NCBI GenBank assembly: GCA_900541485.1
Contig: UQJW01000014.1
Span: 1 to 26,003, forward strand
Length of the DNA: 26,003 nucleotides
Direction: 5' to 3'
From: an uncultured Dialister sp.
Lineage (GTDB): Bacteria > Bacillota > Negativicutes > Veillonellales > Dialisteraceae
The notes below the pieces were generated by a model. It saw nothing but the letters and a program-made list of their open reading frames with translations. It was not told the DNA's origin and ran no database searches. A program made the translations under genes and the position numbers. This document shows positions 14,332-23,697 of this stretch, one piece after another (within the stretch, counting starts at the first letter, position 1; each line of letters begins with the position of its first letter).

Positions 14332-15129
14332 ATGAAAAAGAAAATCGCTCTTATACAAATGCAGGTGAAGCTTGCTGATCCGGACTTTAATTACAGCCGG
14401 GCAGAAAAATTACTGAAAAAGGCTATGGAAAACAGGCCGGATATCATCGTTCTTCCCGAGACATGGAATACGGGTTTCTATATTTCCCGAAACCTGAAAG
14501 AAATTGCAGATGAAGAGGGAAAAAGAACAAGAAAGTTTTGTGCGGATTTTGCAAAAGGAAATCACGTGAATATAGTGGCAGGTTCCGTAGCGGTCCGTCA
14601 GGGAGATTCTGTGTATAACAGGGCCTATATTTTTGACCGCGAGGGGAAAGAAACAAGGGAATATGACAAAATGCACGGCTTCTCTTTTGCGAAAGAACCG
14701 TTATTTTTCGAGCGGGGAAATCGCACCGTACATTTTCATTTAGACGGACTCTCCTGCTCGATGGCTATATGCTATGATATCCGTTTCCCCGAATGGATTC
14801 GTCGTCAGGTATTGGCAGGGGAAACGGATTTGTTCTTCGTTCCTGCTGCCTGGCCGGAGAAACGACTTTTCCATTGGACACTCCTCAATCAGGCAAGAGC
14901 TGTAGAAAACCAGATGTATCTTTGTGCGGTCAATCAGGGCGGAGTATCGGGAGGGACACAGTATGCAGGGAATTCCGTTCTGTTGGATCCCTGGGGAGAG
15001 GACGTGTGCCGCTTGGGAACGGAGGAGGAAATTGCCGTCGGAGAGATTGATACGGAAGTGATTCAGAAAATCAGAAATACCATTCATGTTTTTAAAGACA
15101 GAAGACCTGAATTTGATGTAGTGAAATAG
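14332..15129 (+). CDS. Carbon-nitrogen hydrolase (nitrilase superfamily), omega-amidase type
   Basis: A 265-aa cytoplasmic amidohydrolase with the complete Glu-Lys-Cys catalytic triad: Glu43 in LPETWNTGF, Lys113 in YDKMHGFSFAKE and Cys147 in AICYDIRFPEW. The sequence and length are closest in style to omega-amidase/YafV-like enzymes, which hydrolyse 2-oxoglutaramate and 2-oxosuccinamate, products of glutamine or asparagine transamination; exact substrate is inference. GGGAGGAG supports the ATG at 14332. A TATAAT at 14292-14297 may be its -10, although the -35 is poor. It is monocistronic and convergent with addA. Confidence 0.9.
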   Translation: MKKKIALIQMQVKLADPDFNYSRAEKLLKKAMENRPDIIVLPETWNTGFYISRNLKEIADEEGKRTRKFCADFAKGNHVNIVAGSVAVRQGDSVYNRAYIFDREGKETREYDKMHGFSFAKEPLFFERGNRTVHFHLDGLSCSMAICYDIRFPEWIRRQVLAGETDLFFVPAAWPEKRLFHWTLLNQARAVENQMYLCAVNQGGVSGGTQYAGNSVLLDPWGEDVCRLGTEEEIAVGEIDTEVIQKIRNTIHVFKDRRPEFDVVK

Positions 15130-15138
15130 AGCGCATTA

Positions 15139-15165
15139 AAAAGAGCCCCGCAAAGGAGCTCTTTT
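15139..15165. terminator. Bidirectional terminator between amidase and addA
   Basis: AAAAGAGC pairs with GCTCTTTT, with CC/GG inside across one mismatch and a GCAAA loop. A-runs and T-runs flank both sides, which suits two convergent genes; the addA stop codon is 2 nt away. Confidence 0.85.
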
Positions 15166-15166
15166 A

Positions 15167-18100
15167 TTATGCATCGACAGGAATCATTTTTCCCAAATGG
15201 AATGACCAGAGATATAAACCTGTTACGGGCTTTTTTAAAATCTGCTCCGCCGCTTCCTTGTATATAAGAAGCTGGACTGTATAGTGTTTTTTTAACTCAT
15301 CCGCCGACTGTATGCGATCGGTTTTATAGTCGATAATGGTCAATTGCCCGTCTGTTTCAAGAAGGCAGTCTATGACCCCTTGGAGGAAGATTTCCTCTCC
15401 TTTTTCACAGTCTGTGTAGTAGCGGGAGGCAGGAAGTAAGACGGAGAAGGGGAGTTCTTTTCTTATGATATCCGCCTTTTCCATGGCGTCCTGTAAGGGG
15501 CTTTGCATGAATTTTAAAATATCTTTTACCGGTGATTTTACCCCCGGTTGGCGGAGAAGAATTTCTTTTTCTTCTGCAGAGAGAATATTTTTTTCATAGA
15601 GCGTTTCTATTTCCTGGCGTATGGCCGGTTCTTTGTGCGGCAGGCCGGTGAAATCCAGAAGCTCCATAGCCTTATGCATGAGAGTACCGTAGCTTGTTCC
15701 CGAAAATACAGGGGTTTCGCGAAGGAATTCCGGCAAGGTTTCATAACCGGCCGGTAAAGATTCTCCGTTTTCTATATCCGGGGCAAGCACGGCTGACGGG
15801 AGGGGTATTTCGTCAGCAGCTTGTAATTCTTCCTCTTCTCTGAGTTTGGTGGCGGAAGTGGCTGTGAGTTTTGCCGGCGTATCTACGGCGCCGGGGAAAC
15901 CGTATGTCCAGCGGAACCGCCGGTCCAGCCAATCCGGAACGGATTCATCAGGGAAGGACAGGAAGATATCGGCGGCTTTTTCTTTTTCGGGGATATCGTT
16001 GCTCCCGGAGGACTCGTCAGTTTCATTGTCTCCTTTCTCCTCAACCGTCATTAAATCGTAGCGGGATGTAATTTTCCAATCGAAACGTGTGTCGGTATCG
16101 GCAGGCGCATCGGCGACCGTTTTGGGAAGAAGTGATGTGTGATCCCATAAAGAAATCATGCTTTCGTGTCTTGCTGCGGCAGGAAGAATCCAGGAAAGAT
16201 AGGAGTTTGCATTTCCTATCAGGTGGCCGGGAAGGGAGTGCATTTCTTCGTTATCATCAGCAGTGAGAGGCATAAGCTGTCCTTGCAGATTTTTCGGAAA
16301 ATCATTTCCGGAGCCGATGATATAGAGTTTATCTCTTGCCCGTGTCATGGCGACATAGAGAAGTCGTGCCTCTTCCGCCTGAGTTTCTTTCAGAGCTTTT
16401 GATTTTAATGCAATCTGATATAAGGTGGGCCAGCGGGCTCGGTGGACTTTATCGAAGTAATGAATCCCGATACCCATGGATTTGTCGGCAATTACCACAT
16501 TTTTTAAGTCGACAGTATTGAATTGTTTTGCCGTATCCGCAAGGAAAACGACAGGGAACTCAAGTCCTTTGCTTTTGTGGACAGACATGATACGTACCGC
16601 ATTGCTGTCTTTTACGGGAGAAACGGTTTTGAATTCCTGTCTGGATTTTCTCAGATATTCAAGGAAATAAAATAAGCCGTTGGAGACGGAGGAATCTCTT
16701 TGCAGAGCAAGGTCATAAAATGCTTGCACATGAGATTTACGGAAAGCACCGTTAGGAAGACCGCTGATCCATGTTATATAGTCAGTGTCTTCGAAAATGC
16801 TGCGCAGCAAAGGGGCAACACCGTCCCGTACAGATTGTTTTCTCCATTTTTCATAGAGTCCCAAAAAACGGGAAAGACGCATGCTTTTCTCGGGGGAGAG
16901 TACCTCTTGGCGGAGCAGTATTTCCCAAAGACTATTTTCTTCTTCCTTTTTATCATTGTGCAGGGCAGCAAAGTCTTTTTCATCGAGTCCTGCAAAGAAG
17001 GAACGGAGAACGGCGGTCAGCGGGAGATCCTGAAGAGGATTGTCCAAAATTTGGAGGAGTGACCATAAAATGCGGACCTCCGAGGATTGAAGGAAATCGT
17101 CGTCTTTATCCGAAATGGCTGGAATACCTGCTTCATTCAGTGCTTTAAGAAAGGCAGGCGCTTTTCCGTTCGTTGCACGGAGAAGAATGACAATATCTTT
17201 GCAGGTAATATCACGGAAAGTACCGTCATTGTCCATCACTTTTTTATGGCTATCGAAAAAAGAACGAATCCGCCGGGCAATCAGACGGCCTTCCAGTGTG
17301 GGAGTATCGATGTCATTGGCGGCGGGTTCCTGTGACGGAGCGGAGTTATCTTGTCCGTCATTTTTACTTTTATCAATCCATTCCAGTGTCACGGATCCGC
17401 CGATATAGGAGTCAGGTGCAGGTGTTTCGTGACGGCCCGGGCGGAGAGCTTCTCTTTCTCCGTAATCGAGCCCCAGATATTCTTTATTCATCAACTGTCG
17501 GAAGATGTAATTTGTGGAAGAAAGAATCGTTTTATCGCTTCTGAAATTTTGGTTAAGGTCAATCCTGCGGTTTACGGTTTCTTCCTCATTACTGAAGGCA
17601 TTGTATTTATCGAGGAAAATAGTGGGGTCTGCTTGGCGGAAAGCATAAATCGACTGTTTGATATCGCCTACCATGAAACGGTTCCGCCCGTTAGAAATTA
17701 AAGCGGTAATGAGTTCTTGGACACCGTTCGTATCCTGATATTCATCAATCATGATTTCTTTATATTTCTTTTGAATCATAAGTGCCGCTTCCGAGGGGAA
17801 CAGTTCAGCTTTTTCTGTCGTAAAACGGGGGTTTTCTTTATCCAAAAGAATATCCAGGGCATAGTGTTCCATGTCGGAGAATTCCATAAGAGCGTCTTGC
17901 TTTTTTCTCGCATGATAAGCACGGAGGAAATCAATTGTAATGCGGGATATGACTTCTACGATGGGAGACATATCGCGTACATTATCTATCCATTGCTGCT
18001 CGGGAATAGAAAAGAAAGGAGAAATTTTTTTCTTGAATTTGTCCTTTACGGAATTTCTGATGTCCTGGATACGGTTCTTGATGCTCTCGTAGCGGATAGG

Positions 18101-19000
18101 GTCGGCGGCTTTGTTTTTTGGTTTACTTTTCAGCCGTTCAAAAGAAATCCCGGGAACGCCTGCGTACCAATCTTTCCAGTTTCCTGTCCGGGCAAGAAAA
18201 GAAAATGCGTCATACTCTTCCGAAAGAATAGGGAGATAATCTTCCAAGTCCGGTTCAATTTCCAAAAGAGAAAACATTTGGCGGTAAGCATCTTCAAATC
18301 CGCTTGCTGTGAGCTGATATTCCGAAAGGATAGAAGTTGCCCAGGGAATGGAAGAAAGGGAACTGTTTTCGGGAATCCGGTAGGACAACGGAAGTTTGGA
18401 GAGCCAGTCCTCGGGGAAAGCCATAGAACAGGAAAAATTGTAGAGATACAAAACAGTATCTCTGAGTCCGGTATCGTTAAAACCGCGGGACAGAAGGTCT
18501 GCACAGTCAAGGAAAGAGGGATTACTTTCTGCATAGTAGGCTTCCAGAACTTCATTTAATACGTCTTGCTTTAATAAATCAATTTCATTGGCATCGCTTA
18601 AAATCTGCGTGTCCGGATCTAAATCAATGAGATAAAAGTATTGGCGGATAAGAGTCTGAAAAAAAGAATCAAGGGTAGAAATCTGGGCGCCCGAAAGAAG
18701 GGAAAGTTGGCGGGATAAGTGGCGGATAAGTCCGGTGTCATTTTTTTCTCTGGCCTGCAATAAAGCTTTAGAAATATTGGAGGCAATCCGCGTTTTCATT
18801 TCGCCGGCAGCGGCTCTGGTGAAAGTAAGAACGAGAATTTCGGAAATATCAAGAGGATTGTCCGTATCGGTGAGAAGTTCTTTAATCCGTGCAGTGAGAA
18901 CGGCGGTTTTTCCGCTTCCGGCAGAGGCAGCCAAAAGAAGATTCTGATTCCTTGCGTCAAGAGCGGATTGCTGTGCGGCGGTCCAGGTCATTTTACTCAT
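15167..19000 (-). CDS. addA: ATP-dependent helicase/nuclease subunit A (AddA)
   Basis: 1277 aa, normal for AddA. With AddB it forms the helicase-nuclease that resects double-strand breaks for RecA and recognises Chi-type sites. UvrD-type superfamily 1 motifs are present: Walker A AASAGSGKT (24-32), DEYQDTNG as motif II near 418, GDIKQSIYAFRQADP, and MSVHKSKGLEFPVVF plus VAMTRARDKLYI in the second helicase half. The C-terminal RecB-type nuclease has TIIDYKTDR near 1221-1229, including the catalytic D and K. The ATG at 19000 overlaps the addB stop by 8 nt, so translation is likely coupled; a second ATG four codons in is an alternative. A long open frame on the opposite strand is a shadow of this gene. 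Confidence 0.96.
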   Translation of the reverse strand: MSKMTWTAAQQSALDARNQNLLLAASAGSGKTAVLTARIKELLTDTDNPLDISEILVLTFTRAAAGEMKTRIASNISKALLQAREKNDTGLIRHLSRQLSLLSGAQISTLDSFFQTLIRQYFYLIDLDPDTQILSDANEIDLLKQDVLNEVLEAYYAESNPSFLDCADLLSRGFNDTGLRDTVLYLYNFSCSMAFPEDWLSKLPLSYRIPENSSLSSIPWATSILSEYQLTASGFEDAYRQMFSLLEIEPDLEDYLPILSEEYDAFSFLARTGNWKDWYAGVPGISFERLKSKPKNKAADPIRYESIKNRIQDIRNSVKDKFKKKISPFFSIPEQQWIDNVRDMSPIVEVISRITIDFLRAYHARKKQDALMEFSDMEHYALDILLDKENPRFTTEKAELFPSEAALMIQKKYKEIMIDEYQDTNGVQELITALISNGRNRFMVGDIKQSIYAFRQADPTIFLDKYNAFSNEEETVNRRIDLNQNFRSDKTILSSTNYIFRQLMNKEYLGLDYGEREALRPGRHETPAPDSYIGGSVTLEWIDKSKNDGQDNSAPSQEPAANDIDTPTLEGRLIARRIRSFFDSHKKVMDNDGTFRDITCKDIVILLRATNGKAPAFLKALNEAGIPAISDKDDDFLQSSEVRILWSLLQILDNPLQDLPLTAVLRSFFAGLDEKDFAALHNDKKEEENSLWEILLRQEVLSPEKSMRLSRFLGLYEKWRKQSVRDGVAPLLRSIFEDTDYITWISGLPNGAFRKSHVQAFYDLALQRDSSVSNGLFYFLEYLRKSRQEFKTVSPVKDSNAVRIMSVHKSKGLEFPVVFLADTAKQFNTVDLKNVVIADKSMGIGIHYFDKVHRARWPTLYQIALKSKALKETQAEEARLLYVAMTRARDKLYIIGSGNDFPKNLQGQLMPLTADDNEEMHSLPGHLIGNANSYLSWILPAAARHESMISLWDHTSLLPKTVADAPADTDTRFDWKITSRYDLMTVEEKGDNETDESSGSNDIPEKEKAADIFLSFPDESVPDWLDRRFRWTYGFPGAVDTPAKLTATSATKLREEEELQAADEIPLPSAVLAPDIENGESLPAGYETLPEFLRETPVFSGTSYGTLMHKAMELLDFTGLPHKEPAIRQEIETLYEKNILSAEEKEILLRQPGVKSPVKDILKFMQSPLQDAMEKADIIRKELPFSVLLPASRYYTDCEKGEEIFLQGVIDCLLETDGQLTIIDYKTDRIQSADELKKHYTVQLLIYKEAAEQILKKPVTGLYLWSFHLGKMIPVDA

Positions 19001-22000
19001 GGGAAGGCTCCTTTCTTTCCGAAGCTAAAGCGGCTGCTTTTGTCTCCAGAATATTTTTTGCATTTTTATTTTTAATCATATAGTTAAAGTTATTTTCTTC
19101 CAGTCCCGGTTCAAAACGGCAGATGCTTTTATAGGGACAGTAGGTACAGGCGGTAAATTGTCCTGATTTTATAGGATAAATAGAAATATCGCCGCTTTGT
19201 ATTTCCTCATACAGATGAATCAAAATTTGTTCCGTAATTGTTTTTAAAGATTCAAATTGGGCATCCGACAGAACGGGAGAGGCGCCGTGGACAGCTCCTT
19301 TTGAGGTATAGCGGACAGGGATAAAGCTTTTATCATGACCGGCCTCCTTGTCCAGCGTTTCCAAAACCGCAGGATCATTTAAAAAGAGTCCGTTGATTTG
19401 ACTGTTTTCTTTTAAATCGGGAATTCCGTCGGGCGGTACGGTTTCTACAGGACGGACATTTCCGTGGAGATAAATGTACATCATCGCGGCAGGGAGCAGA
19501 TCTTTTGTTTCTTCATCTTTTGACAGGGCCAATAAATATGTGATGAGTTGCAGAGAGGTACCGTTTAATATATCGCTCAGGTTTACGGTAGGACTTCCCG
19601 TTTTGTAGTCGGATACGACAACATGTTTTCCGTCCGAGTCTACTCTGTCGATTCTTCCGATGAGTGTAAAGGAATCGTGCGGACTGGCTGAAATTCTTAC
19701 CGTGAAAGGACGTTCCAAATCTATAGTGTCAAAACCGCTTTGACGACTCCACCGGCGGAATCGTTTCAGGGCGTCTTCAAAGGTGCGGTCTAATACTCTC
19801 TTTGTGTACCTGAGAGAAATGTCGGAACCGAGAGCACCTGCTTTTATACGGGGGACAAGTTCTTCGGTAATTTCTTTTGAAAGATTTTCGATATCCTTGT
19901 CGCCTGCATCCCGCCATTGGAGATTTTCCTTTTTAAGACGATCTCCGAATTTATGAAGGCCGGCATGCAAATAATTTCCGTAATCTAAAGGATCGACGTC
20001 CCCGGTTTTTCTTTCTTCAATACCGAGACCGTACTGGAGGAAATACTGGTAAGGACAGGTTCTGTAGTTTTGCAGCCTGGTGACAGAGCCGAAAAAACGA
20101 CCGTGAGGCATAAAAAGTTTTCGTGCTTCTTCTTTGGTGAGGGCGGTTGCCGTGTTCTGATAATACAGGCCTGCTAATTTACTTTGCAAAAGAGGGAGGT
20201 TTTCTTTTCTTGCCCAATTTCTCAGAGCGGTCCAGCGGCTGTTTTCCGGCGGAACACCTTCTTGGAGAATGAGAGGCAGCAGAGAAAGTGCCTGGTCGGG
20301 ATTGGTAAAGAAAGAAGAGTCGTCTTCCGTAGGAGAGGGAGAAAGGGAACGGGTATATTCCGTATAGAAACCCCGGTCTTTCAAGCGGGTGAAAAGAAAA
20401 GACGGTTCTCCCTGACTGCCGTCATCTGCAGATTCGGGACAGGACAGGTAAAGAGCATCGGATGCCCGTGTGAGGGCCAGGTAGGTATAAAATTGTTCCT
20501 GTCCGATTAATTGCAGTAAGTTGTCGCCCAAATTGATTTTTGAGTGACTCCACAGGTTTTGTTTTTCTGCTTCTGTAAAAAATCCGGTATCATCAATTTT
20601 TTGAGGGAATTCTCCTTCTAAAAGTCCGGGAATAAAAACCACCTTTGCTTCAGCAGCGTAGCCTCTGTCCATAGAAGTGACCGTCACGTGGTCCAGAGTA
20701 GGCGGAATCATGGAGTAGGTGAGAGATGAAATTCCGTCTTTCATCATGAGGAAGAATGTTTTATCAGACATTGTTTCATTTCCCGATGCATGAACGGCTT
20801 CCTCAAAAAGGGATATGATTTTTTTCCAGACCTGATTATGGGGACGGCTTTTTGTTTTTTCGTATTCTTCATCATCCCATGCGGCGAGCGTCTGCGGAAC
20901 TTTTTGCTCAATGAGCCATTCATATAAAACGGTGCATTTTTCTTTGGCTGTAGCCGCTGTTTTCCAACGGTCCCGCAGGGGGTTCAAGAGGGCCACCACT
21001 TTTTTCCGCCATAAATCGGCGTCTTTCTGCATCTTTTCTTCTTTTTCCGTAAGAGTGCCCGGTTTATCGTCGGGGCTTCTGTAGTCACGGAATGCCCATG
21101 GTTTTTGCCATGTGCTGTACCGTATATTATATTTCAGGGTATAATTTTCGAGCCTGTCGATTTCAGAGGTGGTGAAAGAGGGAAGCATATTTGTTTTCAG
21201 CAGCCGGAAAACAGTATTTCTTTGAAATCCTTTATTTTTACCACTCATTTCAGCGGAAAGAAACCGCAGCATGCTGTCGATTAGCATGATAAGGGGGTGA
21301 TTATTGACAGGCTGTTTCTTGTCAATAAATCCGGGGATTTTATACTTCAAAAAAGCTCTTTCCAGTGCGTCGGTATAGTGGTCGGTGGTGCGTAAAAGAA
21401 CAAGAATATCCCGCCAGCGTAAACCTTTATCGCGGACTAAAGTCAGAATCCGGCGTGAAATGAAATCGGCTTCACCGTTTCTGTCCGGTGCGGAAATAAG
21501 GTGGACGCCTTTTTCGGGAGTGACGGATTGTGCAACCGGAAGCGAACAATTTTCCGAGGGGGATTGAAAATATTCGGCCGCGACAGATAAAATCCTCGGG
21601 CAATGGTAACGGTGATATTTCGATAGTGTAACCGATTCTGCCTGTCCTATATTTTCCAAAAGCATGCGGTATAAACGGTCGGGCTGTGCAAAAATTTCGC
21701 AGTCGTTTTCACTATCCGGGGCAGGCATTTGCAAAGTAAAGGTAACCTGCTCGGCTGTCCGTACCAGAGCGGATACGATATTAATTTTTTGTGGAGCCAT
21801 TCCATTGAAACCGTCAATCCATATGCGGGAATGACGGAGCATATCCGAACGGGGGATTTCCCGAGCGAGAAGATCAAAAAGGCTTCCTTCATAAGAAAAA
21901 CGTTCACGGAGAAAAGAATGGTAGTTTTTATAAAGCAGCGCTAAATCGGACAGTTTTTTTCCTAACGGTGTGTTTTCTTCTTGCGAGGCGGCTGCTTCCA

Positions 22001-22415
22001 GGTCCGCTTCGGATACGCAGAACATATCCAACCGGTGAAACAGTTGTACCAACCGGTCTGCAAAATGAGGCTGGGAAGCACTTCTTGCAAGTATTTGCAG
22101 TTCTTCCCGGTGATCATTCATGATATGGCTTACTACCAGTTGTTGTCCTAAGGGAGAAAGGGCATCACGGACAGGAGAGCGGAGCTCTTGAAATATCCGG
22201 TAAGCGAGACGGGAAAATCCGCAAACCGTTACATTCATAAATCCTTTTCCGGGAAATATGCCTGCCAGCATACGCTCTGCGGTATACGTTTCCTGATCGG
22301 GGACCAGAAGAAAGGCGGAACGTTCTTTTCCGCCGGTCATATAGTCACGGATTTCTTCACAGCACCGGACTGTTTTTCCCGTGCCGGCAGGACCGAAAAT
22401 AAAGTGCAGGCTCAT
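18993..22415 (-). CDS. addB: ATP-dependent helicase/nuclease subunit B (AddB)
   Basis: 1140 aa, normal for AddB. It is the first gene of the addB-addA operon. A Walker A motif (FGPAGTGKT, 7-15) begins a helicase-like domain, which in AddB proteins of this type serves mainly in Chi recognition. The C-terminal RecB-type nuclease contains VVSDYKTGS. A four-cysteine 4Fe-4S staple is visible: one Cys in TCPYQYFLQYG near residue 787 and three in CTYCPYKSICRF near 1089-1100, matching the family pattern. Minus-strand AAGGGGAG lies just upstream of the ATG. A minus-strand TATAAT at 22450-22455 may be the -10, with a weak -35. It is divergent from the EamA gene. Confidence 0.95.
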   Translation of the reverse strand: MSLHFIFGPAGTGKTVRCCEEIRDYMTGGKERSAFLLVPDQETYTAERMLAGIFPGKGFMNVTVCGFSRLAYRIFQELRSPVRDALSPLGQQLVVSHIMNDHREELQILARSASQPHFADRLVQLFHRLDMFCVSEADLEAAASQEENTPLGKKLSDLALLYKNYHSFLRERFSYEGSLFDLLAREIPRSDMLRHSRIWIDGFNGMAPQKINIVSALVRTAEQVTFTLQMPAPDSENDCEIFAQPDRLYRMLLENIGQAESVTLSKYHRYHCPRILSVAAEYFQSPSENCSLPVAQSVTPEKGVHLISAPDRNGEADFISRRILTLVRDKGLRWRDILVLLRTTDHYTDALERAFLKYKIPGFIDKKQPVNNHPLIMLIDSMLRFLSAEMSGKNKGFQRNTVFRLLKTNMLPSFTTSEIDRLENYTLKYNIRYSTWQKPWAFRDYRSPDDKPGTLTEKEEKMQKDADLWRKKVVALLNPLRDRWKTAATAKEKCTVLYEWLIEQKVPQTLAAWDDEEYEKTKSRPHNQVWKKIISLFEEAVHASGNETMSDKTFFLMMKDGISSLTYSMIPPTLDHVTVTSMDRGYAAEAKVVFIPGLLEGEFPQKIDDTGFFTEAEKQNLWSHSKINLGDNLLQLIGQEQFYTYLALTRASDALYLSCPESADDGSQGEPSFLFTRLKDRGFYTEYTRSLSPSPTEDDSSFFTNPDQALSLLPLILQEGVPPENSRWTALRNWARKENLPLLQSKLAGLYYQNTATALTKEEARKLFMPHGRFFGSVTRLQNYRTCPYQYFLQYGLGIEERKTGDVDPLDYGNYLHAGLHKFGDRLKKENLQWRDAGDKDIENLSKEITEELVPRIKAGALGSDISLRYTKRVLDRTFEDALKRFRRWSRQSGFDTIDLERPFTVRISASPHDSFTLIGRIDRVDSDGKHVVVSDYKTGSPTVNLSDILNGTSLQLITYLLALSKDEETKDLLPAAMMYIYLHGNVRPVETVPPDGIPDLKENSQINGLFLNDPAVLETLDKEAGHDKSFIPVRYTSKGAVHGASPVLSDAQFESLKTITEQILIHLYEEIQSGDISIYPIKSGQFTACTYCPYKSICRFEPGLEENNFNYMIKNKNAKNILETKAAALASERKEPSHE

Positions 22416-22522
22416 GATATTTTTCTCCCCTTGTTTTATATTTGTTTCTATTATAAATCATTACCGGGAAATAAGAGGAGACTTTGAGAAAAAATCGGAG
22501 TGGAGCGTGCGTCAAAGCAGGC

Positions 22523-22562
22523 TTGACATAAAAATTAAAAAAACTATAATCAATTTAAATTG
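22523..22562 (+). promoter_or_regulatory. Consensus promoter with a palindrome at the start site, upstream of eamA
   Basis: TTGACA (22523-22528), a 16-nt spacer and TATAAT (22545-22550): both hexamers are perfect consensus. Immediately after lies the 12-bp perfect palindrome CAATTTAAATTG (22551-22562), centred near the expected transcription start, a typical repressor position. Confidence 0.75.
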
Positions 22563-22570
22563 CATTTTAA

Positions 22571-22647
22571 AACCGGAGAGCTTCCGGTTGTGGATTTTTA
22601 TAGAGATTTCTATTTTCGCCACATAGTACATTTTGTATTATGCGGCG
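22571..22647 (+). promoter_or_regulatory. Structured leader of the EamA transporter mRNA
   Basis: Two hairpins lie in the roughly 110-nt leader. The first is AACCGGA-GAGCT-TCCGGTT (22571-22589), 7 bp, followed by a weak T-rich tail (GTGGATTTTTAT), so it could terminate early. The second pairs CGCC/GGCG and CATA/TATG (22617-22647) and ends 10 nt before the ribosome-binding site. It matches no riboswitch I know. Confidence 0.35.
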
Positions 22648-22666
22648 TATTTTATTGGAGAAGGAT

Positions 22667-23527
22667 ATGTCATCGGGATATTATGCATTTCTTGTTTTTT
22701 TAGGCGGCTGTAGCTACGGGATTTTATCCACCATTGTAAAGCTGGCCTATGAAGCAGGTTTTACACTTTCTCATGTGTCGGGGAGTCAGGGGTTTTGGGG
22801 GATGGCTCTTTTCTGGCTCGTTGCATGGAAATGGAGACCGGAGACAATCAGTCTGAAAAAAATGGCGGTGCTTATTTTCTCGGGACTGCCCATGGGATTG
22901 ACTTCTATTTTTTATTACCGGGCATTGGAAACGCTGGACGCATCTCTGGCTATTATTTTTCTTTTCCAGTTTGTATGGATCGGCACTATATTTGATATTC
23001 TCTTTTTTAAGAAAATTCCGGGATGCCGTAAGACAGTATCGATTCTCATTCTTCTTGCCGGATCCGTTTTAGCTTCCGGACTGGAAATCGGACGGGGTCT
23101 TTCTTTTCCTGTCGGTGTTTTCTGGGGTGCTCTTTCTGCGGTGAGCTATTCTCTTGTCATTTTGGCGAGTGGTGTTGTAGGACTCGGGATATCGCCTGTT
23201 TTTAAAAGTGCCATGATGTCTGTCGGTGCAGCAGCGGTTATTTTCTTTTATTTACCGCCTGTATTTCTGACAGATGCGGATTTGTTCCTTTCTGTAATGC
23301 CTTACGGCATACTCCTCGGACTTTTCGGAATCGTAGTTCCGCCATTTCTGTTTTCTGTGGGAATTCCTAAAATAGGACCGGGGCTGGGGAGCATATTGAC
23401 AGCCTCCGAGCTTCCTACGGCACTTTTGATGTCTTTTTTCGTACTTCATGAGCCTGTCGGCGTGTACCAGTGGGTGGGGGCAGCACTCATTTTTATCGGT
23501 ATAGTGGCAGGAAATGTAGAGAAATAA
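22667..23527 (+). CDS. EamA/DMT-family transporter
   Basis: 286 aa from the ATG at 22667, chosen because GGAG lies at ideal spacing before it. An upstream in-frame ATG at 22640 lacks a ribosome-binding site and lies in the leader hairpin. It is an inner-membrane protein with about ten hydrophobic helices in two similar halves, the EamA duplication. The first half ends near FLFQFVWIGTIFDILFFKKIPG, and the second shows LPTALLMSFFVLHEPVGVYQWVGAALIFIG, the typical family ending. Such proteins export amino acids or metabolites; substrate unknown. It is single-gene, divergent from addB, and I see no clear terminator before ahpC. Confidence 0.88.
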   Translation: MSSGYYAFLVFLGGCSYGILSTIVKLAYEAGFTLSHVSGSQGFWGMALFWLVAWKWRPETISLKKMAVLIFSGLPMGLTSIFYYRALETLDASLAIIFLFQFVWIGTIFDILFFKKIPGCRKTVSILILLAGSVLASGLEIGRGLSFPVGVFWGALSAVSYSLVILASGVVGLGISPVFKSAMMSVGAAAVIFFYLPPVFLTDADLFLSVMPYGILLGLFGIVVPPFLFSVGIPKIGPGLGSILTASELPTALLMSFFVLHEPVGVYQWVGAALIFIGIVAGNVEK

Positions 23528-23616
23528 AAAAAGTTTATATCATATAGAAAATTTAAAATAAAATAAAAATATCTTTACTTTAATCTTTGAAAAAATATAA
23601 TTTATGGATTTCTATA

Positions 23617-23645
23617 TTGACATTTATAGATATAATTGATATACT
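23617..23645 (+). promoter_or_regulatory. Strong promoter of ahpC
   Basis: TTGACA (23617-23622), 17-nt spacer, TATACT (23640-23645): perfect -35 and near-perfect -10, in very AT-rich sequence about 50 nt before the ahpC start. Expected start near 23652, giving a leader of about 46 nt. Confidence 0.8.
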
Positions 23646-23697
23646 GAATGCAGTTAAAAGATTCTATATAAAATTAGTTTTTATAGGAGGTAATATT

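Noticed and set aside
17717..18559. 280-codon open frame on the + strand
   Set aside because: Lies wholly opposite addA, has no ribosome-binding site, and its composition mirrors the antisense of the helicase gene.
21561..21570. GGATTGAAAA inside addB, similar to the repeat handle
   Set aside because: Only 9 bases match, there is no hairpin before it, and the sequence is coding on the other strand; chance match.
23622..23640. PerR/Fur box in the ahpC promoter
   Set aside because: The AT-rich bases share only about half the positions of the Per-box consensus, within chance for such sequence.
23587..23697. N-terminal extension of AhpC (hydrophobic, signal-like)
   Set aside because: Overlaps the -35/-10 promoter and ribosome-binding site; AhpC is cytoplasmic and its usual 187 residues start at 23698.
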